Part shown: piece after piece, positions 26,045-34,861 of the stretch | How the letters are laid out: every line of letters begins with the position of its first letter | Position numbering within the stretch: position 1 is the first letter of the stretch | Source: an uncultured Christensenella sp. | Lineage (GTDB): Bacteria; Bacillota; Clostridia; Christensenellales; Borkfalkiaceae | Assembly (NCBI GenBank): GCA_905203015.1 | Contig: CAJKUC010000010.1 | Coordinates: forward strand, 1 to 64,000 | Direction: 5' to 3' | DNA length: 64,000 nt | Notes under the pieces: generated by a model | Told to the model about the DNA's origin: nothing | Databases searched by the model: none | Seen by the model: only the letters and a program-made list of their open reading frames with translations | Program-made: the position numbers and the translations under genes

Positions 26045-26073
26045 TTGAATTTTCACCTGTTTTGTAGTATAAT
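26045..26073 (+). promoter_or_regulatory. Promoter of the glycogen operon
   Basis: TTGAAT at 26045-26050 and TATAAT at 26068-26073, 17 bp spacer, about 50 bp before the glgB start. Confidence 0.78.
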
Positions 26074-26125
26074 AACGATAAGCACAAAAGTAAGCGGCTT
26101 TCCGCCGCCTGAGGAGTTGTTCAGC

Positions 26126-28018
26126 ATGTCCGTTAATAAAGCAGATTTTCCCTTGCATCTTTTTCATCACGGCACGAATTATAAGGCATATGAATTTTTC
26201 GGTGCGCACGAAGCGGTTAAGCGAAAGAAAAGGGGATTTGTTTTCCGCGTGTGGGCGCCTCGGGCGAAAAACGTTTGGCTTGTAGGCGAATTTAACGATT
26301 GGAACGGCGAAAAATATAAAATGACTCGTCTGATCGACGGCGAGAGTTTTGAAATTTTCGTTGCGGATTTAAGCCGCTTCGCCGCATATAAATACAAAAT
26401 CGAAACGCAGGACGGCAGAATTTTATATAAAGCCGATCCGTATGCTTTTCACGCGGAAACTCCGGGCGGCAATTCCTCGAACGCCTCTAAAATTTATCCT
26501 TTGGGCGGCTACGAATGGAACGACGGCGCATACTTAAAGAGTCTTGCGCATACGAATATCTATTCTTCGCCCGTAAATATTTACGAAGTGAATCTTCTCT
26601 CCTGGAAGCGGCACGACGACGGCTCGTTCTGTTCGTATAAAGAATTGGCTTCTTCGCTTGTGCCGTATGTGAAGAAGATGGGCTATACGCACGTGGAATT
26701 TATGCCCGTTTCCGAATTTCCCTTCGACGGTTCGTGGGGGTATCAGGTGACGGGCTATTATGCCGTTACGTCGCGTCTCGGTACGCCGCACGATTTCATG
26801 GCGCTTATAGACGCGTTCCACTGCGCGGGAATCGGGGTGATTCTGGATTGGGTGCCTGCGCATTTTCCGAAGGATTCTTTCGGTTTGTACGAATTCGACG
26901 GTGCGCCGCTTTACGAGCCGTCGCAGGAAGATCGCAAAGAAAACGCGGGTTGGGGCACGCGTACCTTTGATTACGGCAGAAACGAAGTGCTGTCGTTTCT
27001 TATTTCCAACGCCGTATTCTATTTTGAAAAATACCATGTGGACGGGCTGCGCGTAGACGCCGTGGCTTCCATGCTCTATCTCGATTACGATAAAAAGCCG
27101 GGCGAATGGACGCCGAATATTTACGGCGACAATAAAAATCTCGAAGCGGTGTCGTTTCTGCGCAAACTGAACGAAACGGTGTTCGGGTATTTCCCGTACG
27201 CGATGATGATTGCGGAAGAATCCACGGCGTGGCCGCTCGTCACTCGTCCCACTTCCGTAGGCGGGCTCGGCTTTAATTTCAAATGGAATATGGGCTGGAT
27301 GAACGACGTCACCGCGTATATTTCCACAGATCCGCTTTTCAGAAAATACGAACACAATAAACTTACCTTTTCGATGATGTACGCTTTTTCAGAAAATTAC
27401 GTATTGCCCATCTCGCACGACGAAGTGGTGCACGGAAAGGCGTCGCTGATCGGAAAAATGCCCGGCGATTACGAACAGAAATTCGCGGGCGTACGTTCCT
27501 TTATGGCGTATATGCTTTCGCACCCCGGAAAAAAACTCAATTTCATGGGCTCGGAATTCGGGCAGTTCAAAGAGTGGGATTACGCGGGCGGCGTAGAATT
27601 TTTTCTGAAAGATTATCCGATGCACGCGCGTCTTTCCGCATGTGTCCGCGATCTGAATAAATTTTATCTGGAAACGCCCGCCTTTTTCGAGATCGAAGAT
27701 TCGTGGGACGGCTTTGAATGGCTTTCCGCAGACGACGCGGATCATAACTTTCTTGCGTACGTCCGCCGCGATCGTGCGGGGACGGAAATCGTCGTGCTCG
27801 TCAATTTTTCGGGCGCGGAACTTTCCGGGTATCGCGTAGGGGTGACCGGAAATAAATACCGCACGGTCTTCGATACCGATTCCGCTTTGTACGGCGGCAG
27901 CGGAAAAGTGAAGAAACGCATTTATAACGCCGAAAAAATCGCGGCGAACAATAAGGAAACGTCGATCGGCGTGGATATGCCGCCGCTTTCCTGCAAATAT
28001 CTTCTTAAAATCAATTAA
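26126..28018 (+). CDS. glgB: 1,4-alpha-glucan branching enzyme
   Basis: 630 residues. It cuts alpha-1,4 glucan chains and rejoins them as alpha-1,6 branches. An N-terminal CBM48-like domain (R-V-W-A-P-x-A-x-x-V) precedes the GH13 barrel with the nucleophile in D-G-L-R-V-D-A-V, the acid Glu in M-I-A-E-E-S, and S-H-D-E-V for the third carboxylate. GAGGAG lies nine bases before ATG 26126. First gene of a six-gene operon for glycogen synthesis and use. Confidence 0.96.
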   Translation: MSVNKADFPLHLFHHGTNYKAYEFFGAHEAVKRKKRGFVFRVWAPRAKNVWLVGEFNDWNGEKYKMTRLIDGESFEIFVADLSRFAAYKYKIETQDGRILYKADPYAFHAETPGGNSSNASKIYPLGGYEWNDGAYLKSLAHTNIYSSPVNIYEVNLLSWKRHDDGSFCSYKELASSLVPYVKKMGYTHVEFMPVSEFPFDGSWGYQVTGYYAVTSRLGTPHDFMALIDAFHCAGIGVILDWVPAHFPKDSFGLYEFDGAPLYEPSQEDRKENAGWGTRTFDYGRNEVLSFLISNAVFYFEKYHVDGLRVDAVASMLYLDYDKKPGEWTPNIYGDNKNLEAVSFLRKLNETVFGYFPYAMMIAEESTAWPLVTRPTSVGGLGFNFKWNMGWMNDVTAYISTDPLFRKYEHNKLTFSMMYAFSENYVLPISHDEVVHGKASLIGKMPGDYEQKFAGVRSFMAYMLSHPGKKLNFMGSEFGQFKEWDYAGGVEFFLKDYPMHARLSACVRDLNKFYLETPAFFEIEDSWDGFEWLSADDADHNFLAYVRRDRAGTEIVVLVNFSGAELSGYRVGVTGNKYRTVFDTDSALYGGSGKVKKRIYNAEKIAANNKETSIGVDMPPLSCKYLLKIN

Positions 28019-28100
28019 GGCAACAAAACTTCAATTCGGGTAAATAAAATAAAAAAACTCAGGCGGGCAAAACACCGCCGCGAAGGGGGAATACAGCAAT

Positions 28101-29294
28101 ATGCAAAGAAAGAAAGAATGTGTGGCAATGCTTCTTGCGGGTGGACAGGGCAGCCGTTTATACGCCCTCACAAGCAACATAGCAAAGCCTGCCGTAGCAT
28201 ACGGGGCGAAATACCGGATCATCGATTTTCCGCTCTCGAACTGCATCAATTCGGGCATCGATACGGTGGGGGTGCTTACGCAGTATCAGCCGCTGATTTT
28301 AAACGAATACATAGGAAACGGTCAGCCGTGGGATCTCGATCGCGCGTACGGCGGCGTACATATTTTATCGCCGTATCAGGGAAAGTCCCGTTCGTCGTGG
28401 TATGAAGGCACGGCAAACGCGATTTATCAGAATATGCATTTCATGAAAATGTATAATCCGGATTACGTGTTGATTCTTTCCGGCGATCACATTTATAAGA
28501 TGGATTATTCCGCCATGCTGAAAGAGCATATCGCAAATAAAGCGGCGTGTACGATCGCCGCGATCGAAGTCCCGATCTCCGAGGCTTCGCGCTTCGGCAT
28601 TTTAAATACGAATCCCGACGGATCGATTTACGAATTCGAGGAAAAACCGAAAGTACCCAAAAACAATCTCGCCTCCATGGGAATTTATATTTTCACGGCG
28701 GAAAAACTCTTTAAATATCTGGAAGAGGACGATAAAAATCCCGATTCGTCGAAGGACTTCGGAAAAGACGTGCTGCCCGCAATGCTGAAAGCGGGGGAAA
28801 GGATGTTTTCCTATCGTTTCGAGGGCTACTGGAAAGATGTGGGCACGATCGCTTCGCTCTGGCAGGCGAATATGGATCTGCTGGATGAAAATCCCGTGTT
28901 CGACGTGGGCGGCACAACGCAGAAAATTCATTCGCGCAATCCGCTTGCACCCCCCGAATATATCGGCGAAAACGGCGTAGTGAAAAATTCGATGATCGCT
29001 CTCGGCTGCGAGATCGAAGGCACGGTGGAACATTCCGTACTCGGCAGCAACGTGGTGGTGGAAAAGGGCGCGCAGGTGAAAGACGCGGTGATTCTCGCGA
29101 ACAGCGTGATTAAAGCGAGCGCGAAAGTCTCCTATTCCATCATCGATGAAAACGTCACGATCGGCGAAAACGCCACGGTGGGCGTAGAAAAGAACGCAAA
29201 AGCGGAAATCGTCGTGCTCGGGCGAGATATTAAAGTGGCGGACAGCGTTCAGGTACTTTCCGGGCAAAAACACGAAAAGGATATTCTTGAATAA
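28101..29294 (+). CDS. glgC: Glucose-1-phosphate adenylyltransferase, catalytic subunit
   Basis: 397 residues. It makes ADP-glucose from ATP and glucose-1-phosphate, the committed step of glycogen synthesis. The nucleotide loop L-A-G-G-Q-G-S-R-L is at residue 12, the catalytic S-G-D-H-I-Y-K-M-D-Y near 128, and F-E-E-K-P near 180; a left-handed beta-helix with isoleucine-patch hexapeptides forms the C-terminus. GGGGGA precedes the start. It is paired with glgD (20 bp downstream), as in Firmicutes whose enzyme is a GlgC-GlgD complex. Confidence 0.96.
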   Translation: MQRKKECVAMLLAGGQGSRLYALTSNIAKPAVAYGAKYRIIDFPLSNCINSGIDTVGVLTQYQPLILNEYIGNGQPWDLDRAYGGVHILSPYQGKSRSSWYEGTANAIYQNMHFMKMYNPDYVLILSGDHIYKMDYSAMLKEHIANKAACTIAAIEVPISEASRFGILNTNPDGSIYEFEEKPKVPKNNLASMGIYIFTAEKLFKYLEEDDKNPDSSKDFGKDVLPAMLKAGERMFSYRFEGYWKDVGTIASLWQANMDLLDENPVFDVGGTTQKIHSRNPLAPPEYIGENGVVKNSMIALGCEIEGTVEHSVLGSNVVVEKGAQVKDAVILANSVIKASAKVSYSIIDENVTIGENATVGVEKNAKAEIVVLGRDIKVADSVQVLSGQKHEKDILE

Positions 29295-29314
29295 GAAAGG
29301 GGGAAATACATATT

Positions 29315-30430
29315 ATGGCAGCGACGGCAGTAGGCGTCATTTTTACAAATCTACACGGAGAGGGAATCCCCGAACTCGTTCGTAAACGTACGATTGCTTC
29401 GATTCCGTTCGGCGGCAGATACCGCCTGATCGATTTTCAACTTTCCAATATGGTGAATTCGGGAATCACGACGGTGGGATTGATGACGACAAACAATTAC
29501 CGCTCTTTGATCGATCATATCGGCAGCGGAAAGGACTGGGATCTTGCGCGGAAAGACGGCGGCATTATCTTATTGCCTCCTTTTTCCGACGTTACGGAAC
29601 GGCCGTATACAACGCGCCTCGAAGCGCTCTGCGGCGTAAGAGGCTTTTTACGGCGCAGGCACGAGAGTTATGCCGTGCTGTGCGATTCCGACGGGGTGGC
29701 GCGGCTGGATATCGCCGACGTGATCGCCGCGCACGAAAAGAACGGCGCGGACGTAACGATGGTCACGCATAAAAAAAGCGTGAGCGGCAGGGTAAACGGC
29801 ATGATTCTTTCCGCCGACGAAAACGGCAGAGTGACGGAAGTGAAGATCAATCCGCAGATTACGACGGAAACGCAGGCGGACGCATATGTGAACGTAGCCG
29901 TGTTCAACCGCGAATTTCTGATCGATCTGATCGAAGACGCGCAGTCCAGATGTCTTACGAGTTTTGAAAACGACATCATCGCGCGGCAGGTGCACTCGCT
30001 GAAAATCTATCGCTATGATTTTCAGGGCTTTTATGCTGAAATCGATTCTCTTGCCAATTATTACAAATACAATATGATGTTGCTCGATAAAAACGTACGC
30101 AATCAGTTGTTCGGCGCCCGCGATGTCTATACGAAAGTACGCGACAGCGCGCCTTCCAAATACGGAATGAACGCGCTCGTTAAAAATTCGCTGATTTCCG
30201 ACGGATGCGTGATCGAGGGGATCGTGGAAAATTCCATATTGTTCCGCGGCGTGAAAGTGGCAAAGGGCGCGGTGGTGCGCAATTCCATCGTAATGCAGGA
30301 TACATCGATAGGGTCGAACGCCGTGCTGAATTGCGTAATTACGGATAAAAACGTACAAATCACCGACAGAAAGGTGCTCAGCGGCTGCGAAACGTTACCG
30401 TATTACATACAAAAAGGCAGTAAATTATAA
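29315..30430 (+). CDS. glgD: Glucose-1-phosphate adenylyltransferase, regulatory subunit
   Basis: 371 residues, homologous to GlgC but with a degenerate active site: the N-terminal G-G-Q-G-S-R loop is replaced by F-T-N-L-H-G, and the catalytic G-D-H-I-Y-K-M-D-Y region reads C-D-S-D-G-V-A-R-L-D. The C-terminal beta-helix (N-S-L-I-S-D-G-C-V-I-E-G) is kept. In characterised Firmicutes GlgD is inactive alone and activates GlgC. Start has AAAGGGGG upstream; it lies 20 bp after glgC. Confidence 0.93.
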   Translation: MAATAVGVIFTNLHGEGIPELVRKRTIASIPFGGRYRLIDFQLSNMVNSGITTVGLMTTNNYRSLIDHIGSGKDWDLARKDGGIILLPPFSDVTERPYTTRLEALCGVRGFLRRRHESYAVLCDSDGVARLDIADVIAAHEKNGADVTMVTHKKSVSGRVNGMILSADENGRVTEVKINPQITTETQADAYVNVAVFNREFLIDLIEDAQSRCLTSFENDIIARQVHSLKIYRYDFQGFYAEIDSLANYYKYNMMLLDKNVRNQLFGARDVYTKVRDSAPSKYGMNALVKNSLISDGCVIEGIVENSILFRGVKVAKGAVVRNSIVMQDTSIGSNAVLNCVITDKNVQITDRKVLSGCETLPYYIQKGSKL

Positions 30431-30565
30431 TTTCGCGCTTCAGACGCCGCGAGAATACCGCGGCGGATAAAGCCGAGCAGGTAAATGCGGAAAAAATTTC
30501 GTATACGCATATAAAGCGCGTTAAGTGCGAAAAAATCTAAAACAGGAGAAAGGAGGAAACATTTC

Positions 30566-32218
30566 ATGACGAAAAACGAAACAACGACGAAAAACACGAA
30601 ACAATCCCCCGAACGGAATACGAGCGGGAGAAAGGTGGCTGCATTGAAAAAAACGACAATCAAAAAACAACCCGTTACGGTGAATCCCGTGCCGGATAAC
30701 GAAAAAGCCGTAACGCTCGGCGATTTTATCGGCGCGGATCGGAATCCAAACATGCAGGAAATTAAGAATATTCTGAAAATTACGCCGAAGCGCAAAATTC
30801 TTTTCGTTGCCTCGGAATGCACGCCGTTTATCGCTACGGGCGGATTGGCGGAAGTGGTGGGATCGCTTTCCAAAACGCTCGCGCAGGACGAAAATTACGA
30901 CGTGCGCGTGGTGTTGCCGCTGTATTCGGATATTCGCGCGGATTATCGTTCGCGTTTCAAATATCTCTTCAATATCTACGTTCCGCTTTCGTGGCGAAAT
31001 CAGTATTGCGGCGTTTTTTCGTACGTGGAAAACGGCGTGACGTTTTATTTTCTCGATAACGAATACTATTTCAGAAGAAGCGGCTGCTACGGCTATTACG
31101 ACGACGGAGAGCGTTTTGCGTTTTTCTCCCGTGCCGTGATGGAAATTCTGCCGTTTATCGAATTTTATCCCGACGTGCTTCATTGCCACGACTGGCAGGC
31201 GGCGCTTGCGGCGATTTATCTGAAAACGATTTATTGCAAAAGGGTGGAATATCAATTTATCCGCGCCGTTTTCACGATACATAACATCGAATATCAGGGG
31301 CAATATTCTCCCGATATTTTAGGCGATGTTTTCGGAATCCCCGATAATTATCGTTATCTGCTCGAATACGGCGATTGCATCAATCTGATGAAAGCGGCGA
31401 TCGAATGTTGCGAAATGTTCTCCACGGTGTCGCCTACGTATGCGCAGGAGATCAAGAATGCGGAATACGCGCACGGCTTGCAGGATGAAATCCGTCGCAA
31501 CGAATTCAAACTTCGCGGTATCCTCAACGGGATCGACGTGAACTCGTATAATCCCGCCACCGATTCCGCGCTTTTTGCGCCGTTCGACGGCAACGATCTC
31601 GGCGGCAAAGCGGTGTGCAAAGCGGAACTGCAGAAAATGCTCGGTTTGCCCGTGCGTGCGGACGTACCCGTGATCGCCATGATTTCAAGGCTTGTATCTC
31701 ATAAAGGGCTCGATCTCGTACGCGCTTCCATCGAAGAACTGTTGCAAAGCGACGTGCAATTCGTCCTGCTCGGCACGGGAGAACGGGAATACGAAGAGTT
31801 TTTCAGGGACGTTGCAAATCGTTATCGGGGGAAGGCCGTAGCGGTGATCGCGTTCAACGGCGATCTTTCCCGTAAGATTTATTCGGGCGCGGATATGTTC
31901 CTGATGCCGTCGAAGAGCGAGCCTTGCGGGCTTTCGCAGATGATAGCGTCGCGTTATTTCACCGTACCGATCGTACGCGAAACGGGCGGGCTTTACGACA
32001 GTATCAAGCCTTACGGAGCGGGCGGAAACGGCTTTACGTTTGCCGCGTATAACGCGCACGATATGCTTTATGTGATACGGGAAGCGATTTCCCTGTATAA
32101 AGATAAAGCGGAATGGGAAAAACTGATGTTGAAAGCGGGTACGACGGATTTCTCGTGGCAGCGTTCGGCGGAAGAATACAAAAAAATGTATTCCGATACG
32201 CTCGCGCTTATGAAATAA
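30566..32218 (+). CDS. glgA: Glycogen synthase (GT5)
   Basis: 550 residues, longer than the usual 470-480 because of about 70 basic, Thr/Lys/Asn-rich residues before the first strand K-I-L-F-V-A-S-E. It transfers glucose from ADP-glucose to growing glycogen. The N-terminal loop, usually K-x-G-G-L, reads A-T-G-G-L, so the usual lysine is missing. H-C-H-D-W-Q-A, H-N-I-E-Y-Q-G and the C-terminal K-S-E-P-C-G-L-S-Q (retaining Glu) and E-T-G-G-L motifs are intact. AAGGAGG precedes the first ATG, supporting the long form. Confidence 0.93.
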   Translation: MTKNETTTKNTKQSPERNTSGRKVAALKKTTIKKQPVTVNPVPDNEKAVTLGDFIGADRNPNMQEIKNILKITPKRKILFVASECTPFIATGGLAEVVGSLSKTLAQDENYDVRVVLPLYSDIRADYRSRFKYLFNIYVPLSWRNQYCGVFSYVENGVTFYFLDNEYYFRRSGCYGYYDDGERFAFFSRAVMEILPFIEFYPDVLHCHDWQAALAAIYLKTIYCKRVEYQFIRAVFTIHNIEYQGQYSPDILGDVFGIPDNYRYLLEYGDCINLMKAAIECCEMFSTVSPTYAQEIKNAEYAHGLQDEIRRNEFKLRGILNGIDVNSYNPATDSALFAPFDGNDLGGKAVCKAELQKMLGLPVRADVPVIAMISRLVSHKGLDLVRASIEELLQSDVQFVLLGTGEREYEEFFRDVANRYRGKAVAVIAFNGDLSRKIYSGADMFLMPSKSEPCGLSQMIASRYFTVPIVRETGGLYDSIKPYGAGGNGFTFAAYNAHDMLYVIREAISLYKDKAEWEKLMLKAGTTDFSWQRSAEEYKKMYSDTLALMK

Positions 32219-32382
32219 GCGGAAATCCCGACCTAAAACGTTTTTTCAAACGAATACAAACGCTAAAATCGCGACGGCTCGGAATTTTCGGAAAGCGGAT
32301 TATCGGAAACGAATTGCAAAAAAACGAACCAACTTCCGCGCAGACGCGAATAACACGATATAAGGAGATCGAAATACAGAAT

Positions 32383-34809
32383 ATGGAAGAAAGACTGACG
32401 GAACACAAGTTGAAAGCGATAATCGACGGAAAATTATCGCGTTATTTCGGCGTATCCGCAAAGGAAGCGACGAAAGATCAGATTTATAAAGCGGTGGTGA
32501 TGAGCGTCCGCGATATCATGCTGGAAAAACGGCAGAAATTTCACGAAGAGAGGAAGGCGAAGCGCGCGAAGCGTATCTACTACCTTTGCATGGAATTTTT
32601 GATGGGCAGATCGCTGAAAAACAGTCTGTATAATCTCGAATTACGCGAAGCGTATGAAAAAGCGTTGAAATCGTACGGCGTAACGCTTCCCGAACTCTAC
32701 GAACTGGAACCGGACGCAGGGCTCGGCAACGGCGGTCTCGGGCGGCTTGCCGCTTGTTTCCTCGACGCGCTCGCCACGGGAGATTATCCCGCCATGGGCT
32801 TTTCCATCCGTTACGAATACGGGCTTTTCAAGCAGAAGATCATCGACGGCTGGCAGACGGAACTTCCCGACGTATGGCTTCCCGGCGGCGAAGTGTGGCT
32901 TACGCAGCGTTCCGATCATATTTACCGCGTAAAATTCGACGGCTACGTGGAAGAAAAATGGACGGATCACGGGCTTGAAACGATCTACCGCAACGCGAAA
33001 GAAGTGGAAGCGGTGGCGTACGATATGATGGTGGCGGGATACGAAAGCAAGGCGGTTTCCGTGCTTCGTCTGTGGCGCGCTAAAGGCGTGCAGAATTTCG
33101 ATATGAAACTCTTCTCGCAGGGCGATTACGCCGCCGTAATGCAGGAGGACAACGAGGCGGATCTGATTTCGAAAGTGCTCTATCCCGCCGATAATCATCA
33201 GGAGGGGAAATCGTTGCGCTTAAAACAACAGTATTTCCTTGTGTCCGCTTCCTTGCAGAATATTCTCGCCGATCATAAACGGCGTTACGGCTCGCTTTCC
33301 ACGCTGCCGGAACTTGCTGCGATTCACTTGAACGATACGCATCCCGCGCTTGCGATTCCCGAACTGATGCGACTTCTGATCGACGAAAACGGCATGGGGT
33401 GGGATGAAGCGTGGAATATCACCACGTCGCTTTGCGCATACACGAATCACACCGTGTTGGCGGAAGCGCTGGAAACGTGGCCGGAAGATCTGATCGCGCG
33501 CAGATTGCCTCGTATTTATTCGATTCTGAAGGAGATCAATCGCCGCTTCTGCGAAGATCTCTGGAAACGTTTCCCCGGGGATTGGAACAAGATTTCGCGT
33601 ATGGCGATCATCTCTTATAACACCGTGCGCATGGCGAATCTGTCCGTTGTCGGCTCGCATTCCGTGAACGGCGTATCGAAACTGCACAGCGACATTATCA
33701 AAAAGAGTATCTTCCGCGATTTCTATGATTATACGCCCGAAAAATTCACGAACGTCACAAACGGTATCGCGCACAGGCGCTGGCTGAATCAGTCGAATCC
33801 CGAACTTTGCGCGCTTTTGGACGAATGTATCGGCGAGGGGTATGCGAAAAACGCGGCGAAACTTGCCGAATTTAAAAATTTCGAGAGCGACGATTCCGTT
33901 TTAAAACGTCTCGGCGAGATCAAACAGATCAAAAAGCAGCAGTTTGCGGCTTACGCCTATAAAAAACAGGGCGTGCTGATCGATCCCGCCACGATGTTCG
34001 ACGTGCAAGCGAAGCGGCTTCACGAATACAAACGACAACTTTTAAACGTGCTTCATATCATTACGGATTATATCGCGCTCAAAGAAAATCCCGATCTTCC
34101 CATGCAGCCGAAAACGTATATCTTTGCGGCTAAAGCGGCGGCAGGGTATTATATGGCGAAAAAGATCATTAAACTTATCTGTTTCCTTGCGGAAGATATC
34201 CGTAAAAATCCGAAGATAAACGAAAAACTCAACGTCGTTTATATGGAAGATTACAACGTTACGATGTCTGAAATGCTGATGCCCGCTTCGGAACTTTCCG
34301 AGCAGATCTCTCTGGCGGGGAAAGAAGCCAGCGGAACGGGGAACATGAAATTTATGATCAACGGCGCGCTTACGATCGGTACGCTCGACGGAGCGAACGT
34401 GGAAATGGCGGAAAGAGCGGGCGACGAGAATATCTTTATTTTCGGGCTGAAAGCGGATGAAGTGGCGCAGATCTGGCGCGACGGCTATTCTTCCAGCGCT
34501 TATTACAATAAAGACGGCATGCTCAGAAAAGTGCTTGAAACGCTGATCGTAGGATTTAACGGCGAATCGTTTGCGGATATTGCGAATTATCTGCTTACCG
34601 GCTCGCCCGTGGCTGATCCGTATATGTGTATGGCGGACTATGATTCTTACGTGCTTACGCAAAACAAGATTTCGGATCTTTATACGAACGATAAACGCTC
34701 CTGGAATCAGAAATCTTTGCGCAATATCGCGGCTGCGGGCTATTTCGCGGCGGACCGCGCGATCAAGGAATATGCGGATAATATCTGGCATCTGAAATCT
34801 TTAAAGTAA
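32383..34809 (+). CDS. glgP: Glycogen/starch/alpha-glucan phosphorylase (GT35)
   Basis: 808 residues. It releases glucose-1-phosphate from glycogen ends with inorganic phosphate and pyridoxal phosphate. The signature is E-A-S-G-T-G-N-M-K-F, where the Lys (about residue 656) binds PLP; G-L-G-N-G-G-L-G-R-L-A-A-C near residue 110 and L-N-D-T-H-P-A near 310 are also typical. AAGGAG lies at 32362-32367, rather far (15 nt) from ATG 32383. The frame is open upstream into the intergenic gap, but no other start has a site. Confidence 0.96.
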   Translation: MEERLTEHKLKAIIDGKLSRYFGVSAKEATKDQIYKAVVMSVRDIMLEKRQKFHEERKAKRAKRIYYLCMEFLMGRSLKNSLYNLELREAYEKALKSYGVTLPELYELEPDAGLGNGGLGRLAACFLDALATGDYPAMGFSIRYEYGLFKQKIIDGWQTELPDVWLPGGEVWLTQRSDHIYRVKFDGYVEEKWTDHGLETIYRNAKEVEAVAYDMMVAGYESKAVSVLRLWRAKGVQNFDMKLFSQGDYAAVMQEDNEADLISKVLYPADNHQEGKSLRLKQQYFLVSASLQNILADHKRRYGSLSTLPELAAIHLNDTHPALAIPELMRLLIDENGMGWDEAWNITTSLCAYTNHTVLAEALETWPEDLIARRLPRIYSILKEINRRFCEDLWKRFPGDWNKISRMAIISYNTVRMANLSVVGSHSVNGVSKLHSDIIKKSIFRDFYDYTPEKFTNVTNGIAHRRWLNQSNPELCALLDECIGEGYAKNAAKLAEFKNFESDDSVLKRLGEIKQIKKQQFAAYAYKKQGVLIDPATMFDVQAKRLHEYKRQLLNVLHIITDYIALKENPDLPMQPKTYIFAAKAAAGYYMAKKIIKLICFLAEDIRKNPKINEKLNVVYMEDYNVTMSEMLMPASELSEQISLAGKEASGTGNMKFMINGALTIGTLDGANVEMAERAGDENIFIFGLKADEVAQIWRDGYSSSAYYNKDGMLRKVLETLIVGFNGESFADIANYLLTGSPVADPYMCMADYDSYVLTQNKISDLYTNDKRSWNQKSLRNIAAAGYFAADRAIKEYADNIWHLKSLK

Positions 34810-34861
34810 GCAAAGTAAGCGTCTGATTAAAGATGTTTGATTTACGGACTGTAAACGCAAG

